In this document: positions 29,058-36,769 of the stretch, piece after piece
Position numbering within the stretch: the stretch's first letter is position 1
Layout of the letters: each line of letters opens with the position of its first letter
Assembly (NCBI GenBank): GCA_929200255.1
Contig: CAKMYZ010000012.1
Coordinates: 53,672-117,671 of the forward strand
Length of the DNA stretch: 64,000 nucleotides
Direction: 5' to 3'
Origin: an uncultured Alphaproteobacteria bacterium
GTDB lineage: Bacteria; Pseudomonadota; Alphaproteobacteria; Rhodobacterales; Rhodobacteraceae
The notes under the pieces: model-generated
Seen by the model: the letters and a program-made list of their open reading frames with translations, nothing else
The model's database searches: none
What the model was told of the DNA's origin: nothing
Made by a program: the position numbers and the translations under genes

Positions 29058-29660
29058 ATGTTCACAGGCATCATCACGGATATCGGCAAGGTGTTGGAAC
29101 TTGAACAGCGCGGCGATATGCGCGCGCGGATCGGGACAACTTACGACATTGCAGGTATCGATATCGGTGCGTCCATCGCTTGTGATGGCGTATGTCTGAC
29201 AGTCATCGCGTTGGGGACCGAGCCCCAGAACTGGTTTGACGTCGAGGTCAGCGCAGAAACCGTGAACCTGACCAATATCGGCCGCAATGCTTGGCATGTG
29301 GGCCGCCCCTTGAACCTAGAACGTGCTTTGAAGGTTGGGGATGAGTTGGGCGGGCACATTGTGTCGGGTCACGTCGATGGCGTGGCCGAGGTCGTGGCGA
29401 TGCACGATGAAGGTGACAGCACGCGTGTCACATTGCGCGCGCCGGATGATCTGGCCCGGTTTATCGCACCCAAAGGGTCGGTGGCGCTGAACGGTACGTC
29501 GCTGACGGTGAATGAGGTCGCGGGGACCGATTTCGGGATCAACTTTATCCCGCATACCAAGGTGGCAACGACATGGGGTGATGTGCGTGTCGGCGATGCG
29601 GTCAACCTTGAGATCGACACCATGGCCCGCTACGTCGCGCGGTTGCGTGACTATGGCTGA
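29058..29660 (+). CDS. ribE: Riboflavin synthase alpha subunit
   Basis: A 200-residue enzyme that converts two 6,7-dimethyl-8-ribityllumazines to riboflavin. It has the start MFTGIITDIG and two tandem lumazine-binding barrels: SIACDGVCLTV in the first and GSVALNGTSLTV in the second. The ATG at 29058 gives the conserved N terminus; earlier in-frame starts do not. The stop overlaps the next gene as TGATG. Confidence 0.96.
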   Translation: MFTGIITDIGKVLELEQRGDMRARIGTTYDIAGIDIGASIACDGVCLTVIALGTEPQNWFDVEVSAETVNLTNIGRNAWHVGRPLNLERALKVGDELGGHIVSGHVDGVAEVVAMHDEGDSTRVTLRAPDDLARFIAPKGSVALNGTSLTVNEVAGTDFGINFIPHTKVATTWGDVRVGDAVNLEIDTMARYVARLRDYG

Positions 29661-29896
29661 TGAAATCGCTGGTGCTGGCCTCTATTGAAGACACCACCGA
29701 GGATCGCTGTGTGGACATCATACGCCTGATTGATGGGCAGTTTGCCTATCGCGGATGCAGACGCGACCCCGAAGACCCCCACGGCTGGCGTTATTTGTCA
29801 GACGCCGCCCTTTGTGCATTTGACACAGAGGCCGCTGCTCGCAAGGCTGCGGGTCAAGCAGTAGGATGGATGGATGATGGCGGGGATCGGGCATAA
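29660..29896 (+). CDS. Hypothetical protein in the ribE operon
   Basis: A 78-residue acidic protein of unknown function. Its ATG overlaps the ribE stop by one base, so it is almost surely co-translated. It shows an opening strand SLVLASIED, a core FAYRGCRRDPED followed by WRYLSDAALCAFDTE, and no membrane segment. It overlaps the following gene by 23 bases. Confidence 0.6.
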   Translation: MKSLVLASIEDTTEDRCVDIIRLIDGQFAYRGCRRDPEDPHGWRYLSDAALCAFDTEAAARKAAGQAVGWMDDGGDRA

Positions 29897-30443
29897 CTCT
29901 GGCCGGGTGGATGAACCTGGCAAAAACTGGCGCCGACATGTCTGGAAGAAAGCGCGCAAAGACCTGATGCCGACGCTTCCCATTGAGGTGGTGCGGCTGC
30001 GCGTGCGCAGGGCTGCTGAATTGGGGTTACCCTACAAGACCTATGCCGGGATCAGGGCAAGTAGCGGCCATGATCTGATTGGCTTTCTTTTTTCCAACAA
30101 CGCCTTGCATGTCTTGCGCGACGGGCAGGCGATCCCAGATGCGCGCGCGCAGAAACTGCTGGCTCTGCAAAGGGCGGATTGCACCGGGGTTGCCCATCGG
30201 CCTGTCACGCCTGGACATCTGGCGACCTGTGCGGGGCTGGCGCAGGCCTTTGCGGCGCCAAAGTTCACTGACAGTTGGTCGCAGATGCGTGACAAAATGC
30301 GCCTGATCGCTACATCGCACGGACATCCTGCCGATCGTTTAGTGATGATCGGCGATACAGGATTTGAACGTGAATGGGCAGAGGCGGCACAGATGGCCGG
30401 GTTTTTGCGGTCTGACGCATTCTTTGCAGGGCAGCTGAACTAA
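29874..30443 (+). CDS. Conserved hypothetical protein with GIGHNSG start
   Basis: A 189-residue soluble protein. It opens with MMAGIGHNSG, a sequence I recognise as recurrent at the N terminus of uncharacterised alphaproteobacterial proteins. A basic segment follows (WKKARKDLMPTLP) and a helical core. No catalytic motif stands out. It overlaps the 78-residue gene in the ribE operon, so it may be co-regulated with riboflavin synthesis, but a role there is only a guess. Confidence 0.6.
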   Translation: MMAGIGHNSGRVDEPGKNWRRHVWKKARKDLMPTLPIEVVRLRVRRAAELGLPYKTYAGIRASSGHDLIGFLFSNNALHVLRDGQAIPDARAQKLLALQRADCTGVAHRPVTPGHLATCAGLAQAFAAPKFTDSWSQMRDKMRLIATSHGHPADRLVMIGDTGFEREWAEAAQMAGFLRSDAFFAGQLN

Positions 30444-30669
30444 TGCCAAATGTCCGGTGACTATGCCTCCTTACGCCATCGATTAACCCATATTGGACAA
30501 CCGGACCTTCGCGCACGACGCGGCGAACGAGGCCTGGAGCCCGTCTTGTGCAATGCTGCACATTTGATTGATGGCCGTCTTCTGTATTGCTTTCGCCCTC
30601 ATCAATGCGACCCGCACTTACGGGCGGATCGCTCTTTTGCAGGGGCTGAAGCCCAATGGTAGTTTCAGG

Positions 30670-31557
30670 TTAACTCCCCAAAATCTGGTAAATTTGAAGC
30701 GGTGGACGCTTGTCGAAATAGTTATGGTCGCTTGGTAAGACGAGGTGACCGTCAAACACTGAGATATCCGAAAACTCATGTTGGCCTGTGATGCCAATGG
30801 TCTCGGTGACATGACCAGACTTGGCATCCGCAACAACAACCACCGGGTAGTTCTCTGCTATCAGGTACAGCTGACCCGAATTATGCGCGACACCGGACCA
30901 CAGGAAGGCATCTTCCGGCAAATGCGCGTCGGACACCGCAGAAAAGTCCAATGTCATGCTCTGCATCCTGCCACTTGTGATGTCGACGACAGCGACATTC
31001 ATGTCGTCACCGGATGTGACAAACATTGTACCATCGGTCCACGCCAGACCGGTGAGATCGGAGCTCATTAACGGGTCCGGAAGCGGATGGGTGCCGATGA
31101 TGTCCCCGGATTGATCCACGCGCAAAAACACCCCGTTCTCGCCTGTCAGCCAGAATTCGTCGCCGACTTGTGTGACGGTCTCAATGCTGCCCTGACGCAA
31201 CAATAGCGGGGTGAGTGGGAACAACGCGCCTCCCTGTGCGACCTCGCCGGTTAGAAAAAACAGTTCGGCCTGATCCGTGGAAAGCACGAAGTGACCGCTC
31301 TGCGCAACAATACCCGAAACCTGTTCGATGTGCTTTGGCAGCACCACCTCCTGGGGATCCGACAGGACACGGGTAATGCGGACCGGCGCGTCGGTAAATT
31401 CTGTCACAAAGTGATCTGTGCCTCTGATATTACCTGCGACATCAAAGATGAGGAAAACCCCAAATCTGGAGAAGACCAACATGCCAAGCAGCGCGATTAG
31501 ACTAAGAAAGAGGCCCAGCTTGAGCGGTGAAAAGTTCAGTGTCGTTTTTTGTGACAT
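30670..31557 (-). CDS. Membrane-anchored beta-propeller-like protein
   Basis: A 295-residue protein with one N-terminal membrane helix (LGLFLSLIALLGMLVF) and an exported body built of repeated strand units such as SGIVAQSGHFVLSTD, LTGLAWTDGTMFVTSGDD and GVAHNSGQLYLIAEN. This resembles SdiA-regulated or esterase-like beta-propeller proteins, without visible catalytic residues. I chose the ATG at 31557, preceded by AAGGAA; an earlier start at 31623 lacks support. The gene is isolated, and function is unknown. Confidence 0.65.
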   Translation of the reverse strand: MSQKTTLNFSPLKLGLFLSLIALLGMLVFSRFGVFLIFDVAGNIRGTDHFVTEFTDAPVRITRVLSDPQEVVLPKHIEQVSGIVAQSGHFVLSTDQAELFFLTGEVAQGGALFPLTPLLLRQGSIETVTQVGDEFWLTGENGVFLRVDQSGDIIGTHPLPDPLMSSDLTGLAWTDGTMFVTSGDDMNVAVVDITSGRMQSMTLDFSAVSDAHLPEDAFLWSGVAHNSGQLYLIAENYPVVVVADAKSGHVTETIGITGQHEFSDISVFDGHLVLPSDHNYFDKRPPLQIYQILGS

Positions 31558-31714
31558 GGTGAGATTCCTTTGCATTCCATGAGGAGCAAAAGGGACCTGT
31601 TCGTGCGGTTTAACATCGTACAAATGACTAGGGTCGCGTATAATCGGGCAAATATCTTATGCGCAGCGCGCAGGGCAAAGGCGCAGTTCTGGAGGTTGGA
31701 GATGTGGTTTGAAC

Positions 31715-31867
31715 TTGAAGGAACGTTCGTTCATCCTGCTAGCAATCGGCGCCTTGCTGTACTTCGCAACAGAAGACGCCCATGAGGGTATCGGCAAAGG
31801 CGATAGCCTCGGTCAGATTGGTGTGGACCTCAGTGTGATCGCAACCATCGCCGGAGTTCTGGTCTAA
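31715..31867 (+). CDS. Possible small membrane protein (TTG start)
   Basis: A 50-residue frame reads KERSFILLAIGALLYFA, then EDAHEGIGKGDSLGQIG and a second hydrophobic end VIATIAGVLV. Hydrophobicity and glycine spacing look like a genuine small membrane protein. It needs a TTG start at 31715 (or 31709); a GGAGG site at 31691-31695 is somewhat far. It lies 93 bases before ribBA. Confidence 0.35.
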   Translation: MKERSFILLAIGALLYFATEDAHEGIGKGDSLGQIGVDLSVIATIAGVLV

Positions 31868-31960
31868 ATCCACCTTACGCGACGGACGGGCCAGTGCTTA
31901 GGCGCTTTTCAAATACCAGCCGCTGGGCTATCTGCGAAGCAGCGTAATGTGGAAAGCCCC

Positions 31961-33091
31961 ATGAACCAGAATTTTGAATCCCCCGGCCCCGTGGAACGCG
32001 ATTGGTCCGACGCGATCAGCAAGATCGAAGAGATCATCGAGGATGCGCGCAACGGCAAAATGTTCGTTCTGGTCGATCATGAAGACCGCGAAAACGAAGG
32101 CGACCTGGTGATCCCCGCGCAGATGGCAACACCGGATGCGATCAATTTTATGGCCAAGCATGGACGTGGATTGATCTGCCTCACGCTGACTGGCGAACGG
32201 ATCGATGCGCTGGGCCTGCCATTGATGGCATCACACAACTCATCGCGCCATGAAACGGCATTCACCGTCAGCATCGAAGCCCGCGAAGGTGTCAGCACCG
32301 GAATTTCCGCCCATGACCGCGCCCGTACCGTGGCGACAGCGATTGACGGCACGAAAAGCGCCGCGGACATCGCAACGCCGGGGCACGTCTTTCCACTTCG
32401 CGCGCGCGACGGTGGTGTGCTGGTGCGCGCTGGCCATACCGAGGCGGCGGTTGATATTTCGCGCCTTGCGGGGCTGAACCCCTCTGGCGTCATTTGCGAG
32501 ATCATGAAGGAAGATGGCGAGATGGCCCGCCTGCCGGATCTTGTCGCCTTCGCGCAATTGCATAACCTCAAGATTGGCACGATCAGCGATCTGATCGCCT
32601 ATCGTCGTCGTCACGACAATCTGGTGCGCGTGCGTGAAAGCAGCGCAATCCAGTCTGAATTCGGCGGCGCGTGGGAGATGCGCATCTATACCGATGAAAC
32701 CCAAGGTGCGGAGCATATCGCGCTGGTTAAGGGTGACATCACCACAGATGAACCCGTTCTGGTGCGGATGCATGCAATGGACCCAATGCTGGATGTGGTC
32801 GGCGTGGGACCAAAGGGGCGACGCGATGAATTTGGCGATGCGATGAAGCTGATCGCCGCAGAAGGGCGCGGCGCGCTGGTCCTGCTGCGCGATGTGCATA
32901 TGAAGCTCGATCCCAGTGAGGAAAGCTCGCCCCAGACCCTGCGGCAATATGGCTTGGGCGCGCAAATCCTCAGCTCGCTTGGTTTGCATGAGATTGAATT
33001 GCTCACCAACTCCCCCCAGCCCAAAGTCGTTGGGCTGGATGCTTACGGTTTGGAAATCGTGGGCACGCGCAAAATCTCGGAGATCGGATAA
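31961..33091 (+). CDS. ribB: 3,4-dihydroxy-2-butanone-4-phosphate synthase with degenerate GTP cyclohydrolase II domain
   Basis: A 376-residue RibBA-like protein. The N-terminal RibB domain is intact (HEDRENEGDLVIPA, GRGLICL, and HTEAAVDISRLAGL) and makes the four-carbon unit of riboflavin from ribulose 5-phosphate. In the C-terminal RibA-like domain the three zinc cysteines of GTP cyclohydrolase II are absent; the matching segment reads RMHAMDPMLDVVGVG. It should therefore lack cyclohydrolase activity, and a separate ribA is expected elsewhere. I chose ATG 31961 after GGAAAG; a GTG at 31949 is an alternative. The stop overlaps ribH as TAATG. Confidence 0.92.
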   Translation: MNQNFESPGPVERDWSDAISKIEEIIEDARNGKMFVLVDHEDRENEGDLVIPAQMATPDAINFMAKHGRGLICLTLTGERIDALGLPLMASHNSSRHETAFTVSIEAREGVSTGISAHDRARTVATAIDGTKSAADIATPGHVFPLRARDGGVLVRAGHTEAAVDISRLAGLNPSGVICEIMKEDGEMARLPDLVAFAQLHNLKIGTISDLIAYRRRHDNLVRVRESSAIQSEFGGAWEMRIYTDETQGAEHIALVKGDITTDEPVLVRMHAMDPMLDVVGVGPKGRRDEFGDAMKLIAAEGRGALVLLRDVHMKLDPSEESSPQTLRQYGLGAQILSSLGLHEIELLTNSPQPKVVGLDAYGLEIVGTRKISEIG

Positions 33092-33630
33092 TGGTCGGAC
33101 CATCCCACTACGTTATGCCGCCACCGGAGTTCGACAGACCGGTGAAAATCCTGATTGTGGCGTCGCCATATTACAAAGATATTTCTGACAATCAGATCGC
33201 CGGGGCCAAGGCCGCAATTGAAAAGGCTGGTGCCACTTGGGAGGTCGTCGAAGTTCCCGGTGCGCTGGAAATTCCCACTGCCATAGGGATTGCCGAGCGG
33301 ATGAGTAATTTTGACGGCTACGTGGCCCTTGGGTGCGTGATCCGGGGCGAGACGACGCATTACGACACGGTCTGCAACGACAGTAGCCGTGCGGTCCAAT
33401 TGCTTGGGTTGCAGGGTCTTTGCATCGGTAATGGCATCTTGACGGTCGAGAATCGCAAACAGGCCGAAGTGCGTGCTGACCCTGTCGAAATGAACAAAGG
33501 GGGTGGCGCTGCTGTTGCGGCCTTGCACCTGATCGCGCTGGCCCGTAAGTGGGGCAAAGCTGAGAAAGCAGTGGGGTTCACCCACGAAATTCTGATGGCT
33601 GGCGATACGGATAACAAGACCACTACATGA
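33091..33630 (+). CDS. ribH: 6,7-dimethyl-8-ribityllumazine synthase
   Basis: A 179-residue enzyme that condenses the RibB product with the RibA/RibD-derived pyrimidine. The conserved VPGALEIPTAI turn and the catalytic histidine His90 in RGETTHYD are present. It starts within the ribBA stop and overlaps nusB by four bases (ATGA), so ribBA-ribH-nusB is a tight operon. Confidence 0.96.
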   Translation: MVGPSHYVMPPPEFDRPVKILIVASPYYKDISDNQIAGAKAAIEKAGATWEVVEVPGALEIPTAIGIAERMSNFDGYVALGCVIRGETTHYDTVCNDSSRAVQLLGLQGLCIGNGILTVENRKQAEVRADPVEMNKGGGAAVAALHLIALARKWGKAEKAVGFTHEILMAGDTDNKTTT

Positions 33631-34100
33631 CCCTTTCAAACAACCAAAAGCGCAAGATGAAATCCGCCGCCCGGCTTTATGCGGTGCAGGCCCTTTTCCA
33701 GATGGAGGCATCTGGCCAGACCGTTGACGGTGTGGTGCGCGAGTTTGAAGATCATCGCCTGGGTGCGACCTACGACGAAGGTGAGATGACCGAAGGTGAC
33801 GTGGACACGTTCCGTGGCTTGATGGAAAGGGCCGTCGATGAGCAGGCGGCGATTGACCAGATGACCGACCGGGCGCTGGTTGCCAAATGGCCCATTGCGC
33901 GGATCGATCCCACCTGGCGTGCGCTCTTTCGGGCAGCGGGCGCGGAACTGGTTCTCAAGCAGACCCCACCCAAGGTTGTAATCAGCGAGTTTGTGGGGGT
34001 GGCAGAGGCGTTCTCGGCCGACGGCAAAGAGCCGAAGTTCGTCAATGCTGTGCTTGATCACATGGCCCGCGAAGCCCATCCGGATGCTTTCGGCGGCTAG
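33627..34100 (+). CDS. nusB: Transcription antitermination factor NusB
   Basis: A 157-residue all-helical RNA-binding protein that joins NusE on boxA RNA for rRNA antitermination. The basic start KRKMKSAARLYAVQALFQME and the late PKVVISEFVGVAEAFS and PKFVNAVLD motifs are typical. Coupled to ribH by an ATGA overlap, the common ribH-nusB arrangement. Confidence 0.96.
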   Translation: MTLSNNQKRKMKSAARLYAVQALFQMEASGQTVDGVVREFEDHRLGATYDEGEMTEGDVDTFRGLMERAVDEQAAIDQMTDRALVAKWPIARIDPTWRALFRAAGAELVLKQTPPKVVISEFVGVAEAFSADGKEPKFVNAVLDHMAREAHPDAFGG

Positions 34101-34422
34101 ATCTGCGTGCGGCGGGCTGTCATAGGACAGCTGGTTCCGGCCCGGGCGGCTGCGCAAGGCAAGCTGACGAATGCAAGAGATGCAGGGTGGGGGTGCCGGT
34201 GGCAAAGGTGACGGGAACCGCGGCAGCCGTAGAGGTAACTAATCCCGAGGACCTGTATATACAGGTGGGTGCCAGATAATCAGACCAGGGTCAGAACAGA
34301 GCCAGCTCCCTCGGATTTGCTTAAGGCCACTGGATTTGTACCTATGGTTTACAAGAGGCGCAGAACCCGTCGATTGACAGGTAGGCGGGTAAAGCTGGAT
34401 CGGCAAGCCCCTTGCCCAAGGT
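34101..34422. other. Intergenic stretch without a gene, holding a 16-bp palindrome
   Basis: This 322-base stretch after nusB has no credible gene. It holds a perfect palindrome at 34251-34266, described separately. No intrinsic terminator for nusB was found. Confidence 0.5.
34251..34266. promoter_or_regulatory. Perfect 16-bp palindrome, possible operator
   Basis: ACCTGTATATACAGGT is a perfect palindrome. Its half-sites match the arms of the Vibrio fischeri lux box, but with a two-base rather than six-base spacer, so a LuxR-type site is not claimed. No gene starts within 150 bases downstream, which weakens an operator role. Confidence 0.3.
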
Positions 34423-34578
34423 TTATTCGTCGATGTCGCCGCGGATTAGCCAACCTTTGCTACCAACCATTTCGACGGGGGCATATCCAAGCAGGATGTG
34501 CTCCGCAGCGCCAACAAAAAGTAAGGCCATTCCAACTTCAAAAAACGAGATATCCATCAATAAAGACATGTGCAGCAT
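34423..34578 (-). CDS. Possible small membrane protein
   Basis: A 51-residue frame starting MLHMSLLMDISFFEVGMALL, with one membrane helix and a soluble acidic tail ending RGDIDE. A GGAAGAGGAA stretch lies directly before the ATG and could serve as its ribosome binding site. The local A/T content is higher than in neighbours. No family recognised. Confidence 0.35.
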   Translation of the reverse strand: MLHMSLLMDISFFEVGMALLFVGAAEHILLGYAPVEMVGSKGWLIRGDIDE

Positions 34579-34840
34579 TTCCTCTTCCCTGAGTCTGAAG
34601 GTAAGAAGCAAAGCAGACCAAATCGTGACAGCACAAAGGCTTTTGCCTGTATGTTCATATATTTTCCGCCAAAGTTGCGTCACAAAGCTGAACAGATTAC
34701 GTGAACCGAGGGTAAGTAACTGCCCCTTAGTGATTGAAATATAAGGGCGAATTTCTTTTCTGCGATGAACACGGTAAATTTATGTGCCTTCCGGCCGTTC
34801 TCAGCGCTGCGCAAAGGTGCAGCGCTGAGTCGGTTCTGGG

Positions 34841-35245
34841 CTATGCGTGAAGCGATGCGCGCATCCGCCCCAGATGATCATCCCAGCCCTTGTCCAGCGC
34901 CAGCGTCAGATCAAAGGCAGCGACCCCTTCGGGGAGCCCCGCATGGTTCAGCGACAAGCGCGTGCCGCCGGCGACATCTTCCAGTGTCCATGTCACTGTG
35001 CTGACGGCATCACCCATGGGGCCAATGGTAAATGAATAGGACAAATGATCGTATGGATCCGCCGCCAACACCTCGCCCCACATCAGCTTCTTGCCTGAGT
35101 CCGTGCCGAACATCTCATAGCGCTCACCTGCTTGCAGGGTCTTGGCCGGTTTGTGGAACCAGATCGCCAGCTTGTCGGGGTCTGTCAGGTAGCCCCAGAC
35201 CGTGGGTTTGTCGGCTTTGAGGTAGATTGTCTTTTGCAGGGTCAT
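34841..35245 (-). CDS. SRPBCC/AHSA1-domain protein
   Basis: A 134-residue protein with the START-like fold of the AHSA1 family: opening strand LQKTIYLKADKPTVWGYLTDP, a central SYSFTIGP strand, VTWTLEDVAGGTRLSL, and a C-terminal helix with DKGWDDHLGRM. Such proteins often bind hydrophobic ligands and are regularly paired with ArsR regulators, as here. Its ATG overlaps the ArsR stop by four bases. Confidence 0.88.
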   Translation of the reverse strand: MTLQKTIYLKADKPTVWGYLTDPDKLAIWFHKPAKTLQAGERYEMFGTDSGKKLMWGEVLAADPYDHLSYSFTIGPMGDAVSTVTWTLEDVAGGTRLSLNHAGLPEGVAAFDLTLALDKGWDDHLGRMRASLHA

Positions 35246-35556
35246 TGGGTTTCCTTTTCAATGGCTGTCTTCAGTGCATTCAGGCGATCATCCCAGAAGG
35301 CATCAAAGAAGGTGAGCCAGTCGCGGATGGGCGCCATGCCCGTTGGGTTCAGTGCGTTGATGCGTTTACGGCCTTGCGCCCGCACGGTGATCAATCCGCC
35401 GTCTGACAGGACGGTCAGGTGCTTTTTGACGGCGGCCCGCGTCATGTCGAAGTTCTGGGCGACCTCTGCGATGGTCATGTCCCTGTCGCGAAGCATCAGT
35501 AGAATATCGCGGCGGGTCGGGTCGGCCAGCGCACGGAAGGTTGGTTGTGTGTCCAC
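35242..35556 (-). CDS. ArsR-family transcriptional regulator
   Basis: A 104-residue winged-helix repressor: FRALADPTRRDILLML, then the recognition region FDMTRAAVKKHLTVL and the wing GGLITVRAQGRKR. It lacks the CxC metal motif of arsenic or cadmium sensors and belongs with the ligand-free ArsR/SRPBCC pairs. Translation starts with GTG at 35556 after AAGGGAA. A 10-bp inverted repeat at 35571-35616, just upstream, is the likely autoregulatory operator. Confidence 0.88.
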   Translation of the reverse strand: MDTQPTFRALADPTRRDILLMLRDRDMTIAEVAQNFDMTRAAVKKHLTVLSDGGLITVRAQGRKRINALNPTGMAPIRDWLTFFDAFWDDRLNALKTAIEKETQ

Positions 35557-35570
35557 GGGTTATTCCCTTC

Positions 35571-35616
35571 ATGATACCTTTTGGTACTATTTGTGTATGA
35601 AACCATAAGGTATCAT
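35571..35616. promoter_or_regulatory. Inverted-repeat operator upstream of the ArsR gene
   Basis: ATGATACCTT at 35571-35580 and AAGGTATCAT at 35607-35616 are perfect inverted copies, and similarity continues inward (TGGT on both arms). The A/T-rich 26-base centre would hold the promoter. Placement between the divergent arsR and mmcB suggests control of the ArsR/SRPBCC pair, perhaps also mmcB. Confidence 0.55.
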
Positions 35617-35668
35617 GTCAAGCGATCTTTCCTTGCATTATGTTCACGTATTGTTCAGGGTGCTGTGC

Positions 35669-36133
35669 ATGCCTGATGATCACGACATCCCTACACTGAT
35701 GCCCGGCCAGTTGCTGGCCCGCGGCGTATCGCGTGCTTTGCGCAGTCATGACTTTGTGAGTGTGGAGGAACTGGTCCCGGCGTCAGGCTTGCGCGTTGAT
35801 GTGATGGGTTTGGGACCAAAGGGTGAGGTCTGGATTGTTGAATGCAAATCAAGCCGCGCAGATTTTCAGTCCGACCAGAAATGGCAAGGCTATCTGGAAT
35901 GGTGCGATCGATTCTTCTGGGCTGTCGACAGTGATTTTCCGACCGAGTTGTTGCCGGATGACACAGGGTTGATTTTGGCCGATGCCTATGATGCAGAGAT
36001 CATACGGATGGGACCAGAGGTAAAGCTGGCCGGCGCACGGCGCAAAGCGATGATGCAGAAGTTTGCGCGCCATGCAGCGATACGGGCGCAGGCGGCGCGT
36101 GATCCGGGGTATGTCGGGATGAAGTCGTATTAG
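35669..36133 (+). CDS. mmcB: MmcB-type DNA repair protein
   Basis: A 154-residue protein of the MmcB family (linked to mutagenesis and DNA repair in Caulobacter). It has a PD-(D/E)XK nuclease-like core: RVDVMGLGPKGEVWIVECKSS with Asp and Glu-x-Lys, then DFQSDQKWQGYLEWCDRFFW. I chose the ATG at 35669, which gives the family's usual N terminus; an earlier in-frame ATG at 35615 lies on the ArsR operator arm. LexA control was not visible. Confidence 0.82.
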   Translation: MPDDHDIPTLMPGQLLARGVSRALRSHDFVSVEELVPASGLRVDVMGLGPKGEVWIVECKSSRADFQSDQKWQGYLEWCDRFFWAVDSDFPTELLPDDTGLILADAYDAEIIRMGPEVKLAGARRKAMMQKFARHAAIRAQAARDPGYVGMKSY

Positions 36134-36136
36134 TAC

Positions 36137-36205
36137 GTAGGGTGGGTGTAACCCGCGTTACGCGAAAGAACTATAGGATTGCGCGTGGGTTTTACCCACC
36201 TTACC
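36137..36205. repeat. Inverted pair of short intergenic repeat units
   Basis: Two copies of a unit reading roughly GTAGGGTGGGT..AACCC.CGCG face each other: one at about 36137-36160 (+) and one at about 36182-36205 (-). Together they can fold into a hairpin. Similar GGTGGGT repeats are scattered between genes in many bacteria. It lies between mmcB and DUF6324 and could serve as a bidirectional terminator. Confidence 0.5.
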
Positions 36206-36392
36206 GGGTCTTCACAGCCCTTGCGGCCATTGCCGCCGCCTTAATCTCCTCGGCGATCTCGTCTGCTTCCTCAGGATCAAAATCCATCGGGATCTCGATC
36301 CCGTCGGCTTCGATGAATATCCGCACCATACCTTGATCGGTTGGCCCGATTTGCATGTTCGCCTCAATGTCGCGTTCGTTGTTGATACCCAT
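36201..36392 (-). CDS. DUF6324 family protein
   Basis: A 63-residue acidic protein: MGINNERDIEANMQIGPTDQ, VRIFIEADGIEIPMDF and a helical end DEIAEEIKAAAMAAR. This matches a small family of unknown function found in Rhodobacterales. The gene is monocistronic; its stop lies within the short intergenic repeat. Confidence 0.75.
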   Translation of the reverse strand: MGINNERDIEANMQIGPTDQGMVRIFIEADGIEIPMDFDPEEADEIAEEIKAAAMAARAVKTR

Positions 36393-36664
36393 GTCAGTCC
36401 CTTTGATCTGATGGACCTCGTCCTACCGTGGGGCGGGCTTGATTGGCAAGGGCAGGGCAGACAAAGTCGCATCATGCCGTCTGCCCTGCGCACGCTTTAG
36501 TGCCCATGACACCGATTGCTTGGTATATTTACGCCCGAAATGGCCTGACTTGCACCCGGCTGAACCTGTGTATTCCTTTGGTATGGGTCTGGTGGAAGCG
36601 ACCTGGCAGATTGCGTTTTAGGGGACTTGCAATCGTGATCTCATCCCGCTAGATCAGCCTTGTT

Positions 36665-36741
36665 GCCGCCTTAGCTCAGTTGGTTAGAGCACTGGTTTGT
36701 GGAACCAGGGGTCCCCCGTTCGAGCCGGGGAGGCGGTACCA
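36665..36741 (+). tRNA. tRNA-His (anticodon GTG), CCA encoded
   Basis: All arms fold: acceptor GCCGCCT with AGGCGGT, D stem GCTC/GAGC, anticodon stem CTGGT/ACCAG with loop TTGTGGA (anticodon GTG at 36699-36701), T stem CCCCG/CGGGG with loop TTCGAGC. CCA is encoded. The base before position 1 is T, so the universal G(-1) of tRNA-His is missing; position 73 is A and the first pair is G1-U72. This matches the altered tRNA-His identity reported for a clade of Alphaproteobacteria. Confidence 0.95.
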
Positions 36742-36769
36742 TTCCTCCCATGCAGTACCGGAGACGACC

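Noticed and set aside
30450..30662. 70-codon plus-strand frame after the GIGHNSG protein
   Set aside because: Arg/His/Cys-rich translation without a ribosome binding site; likely spurious.
31868..31960. FMN riboswitch before ribBA
   Set aside because: None of the conserved FMN aptamer segments can be read here or before ribE.
34251..34266. LuxR-type lux box or LexA site
   Set aside because: Half-sites fit a lux box, but the spacer is two instead of six bases; LexA spacing does not fit either. Kept only as a palindrome.
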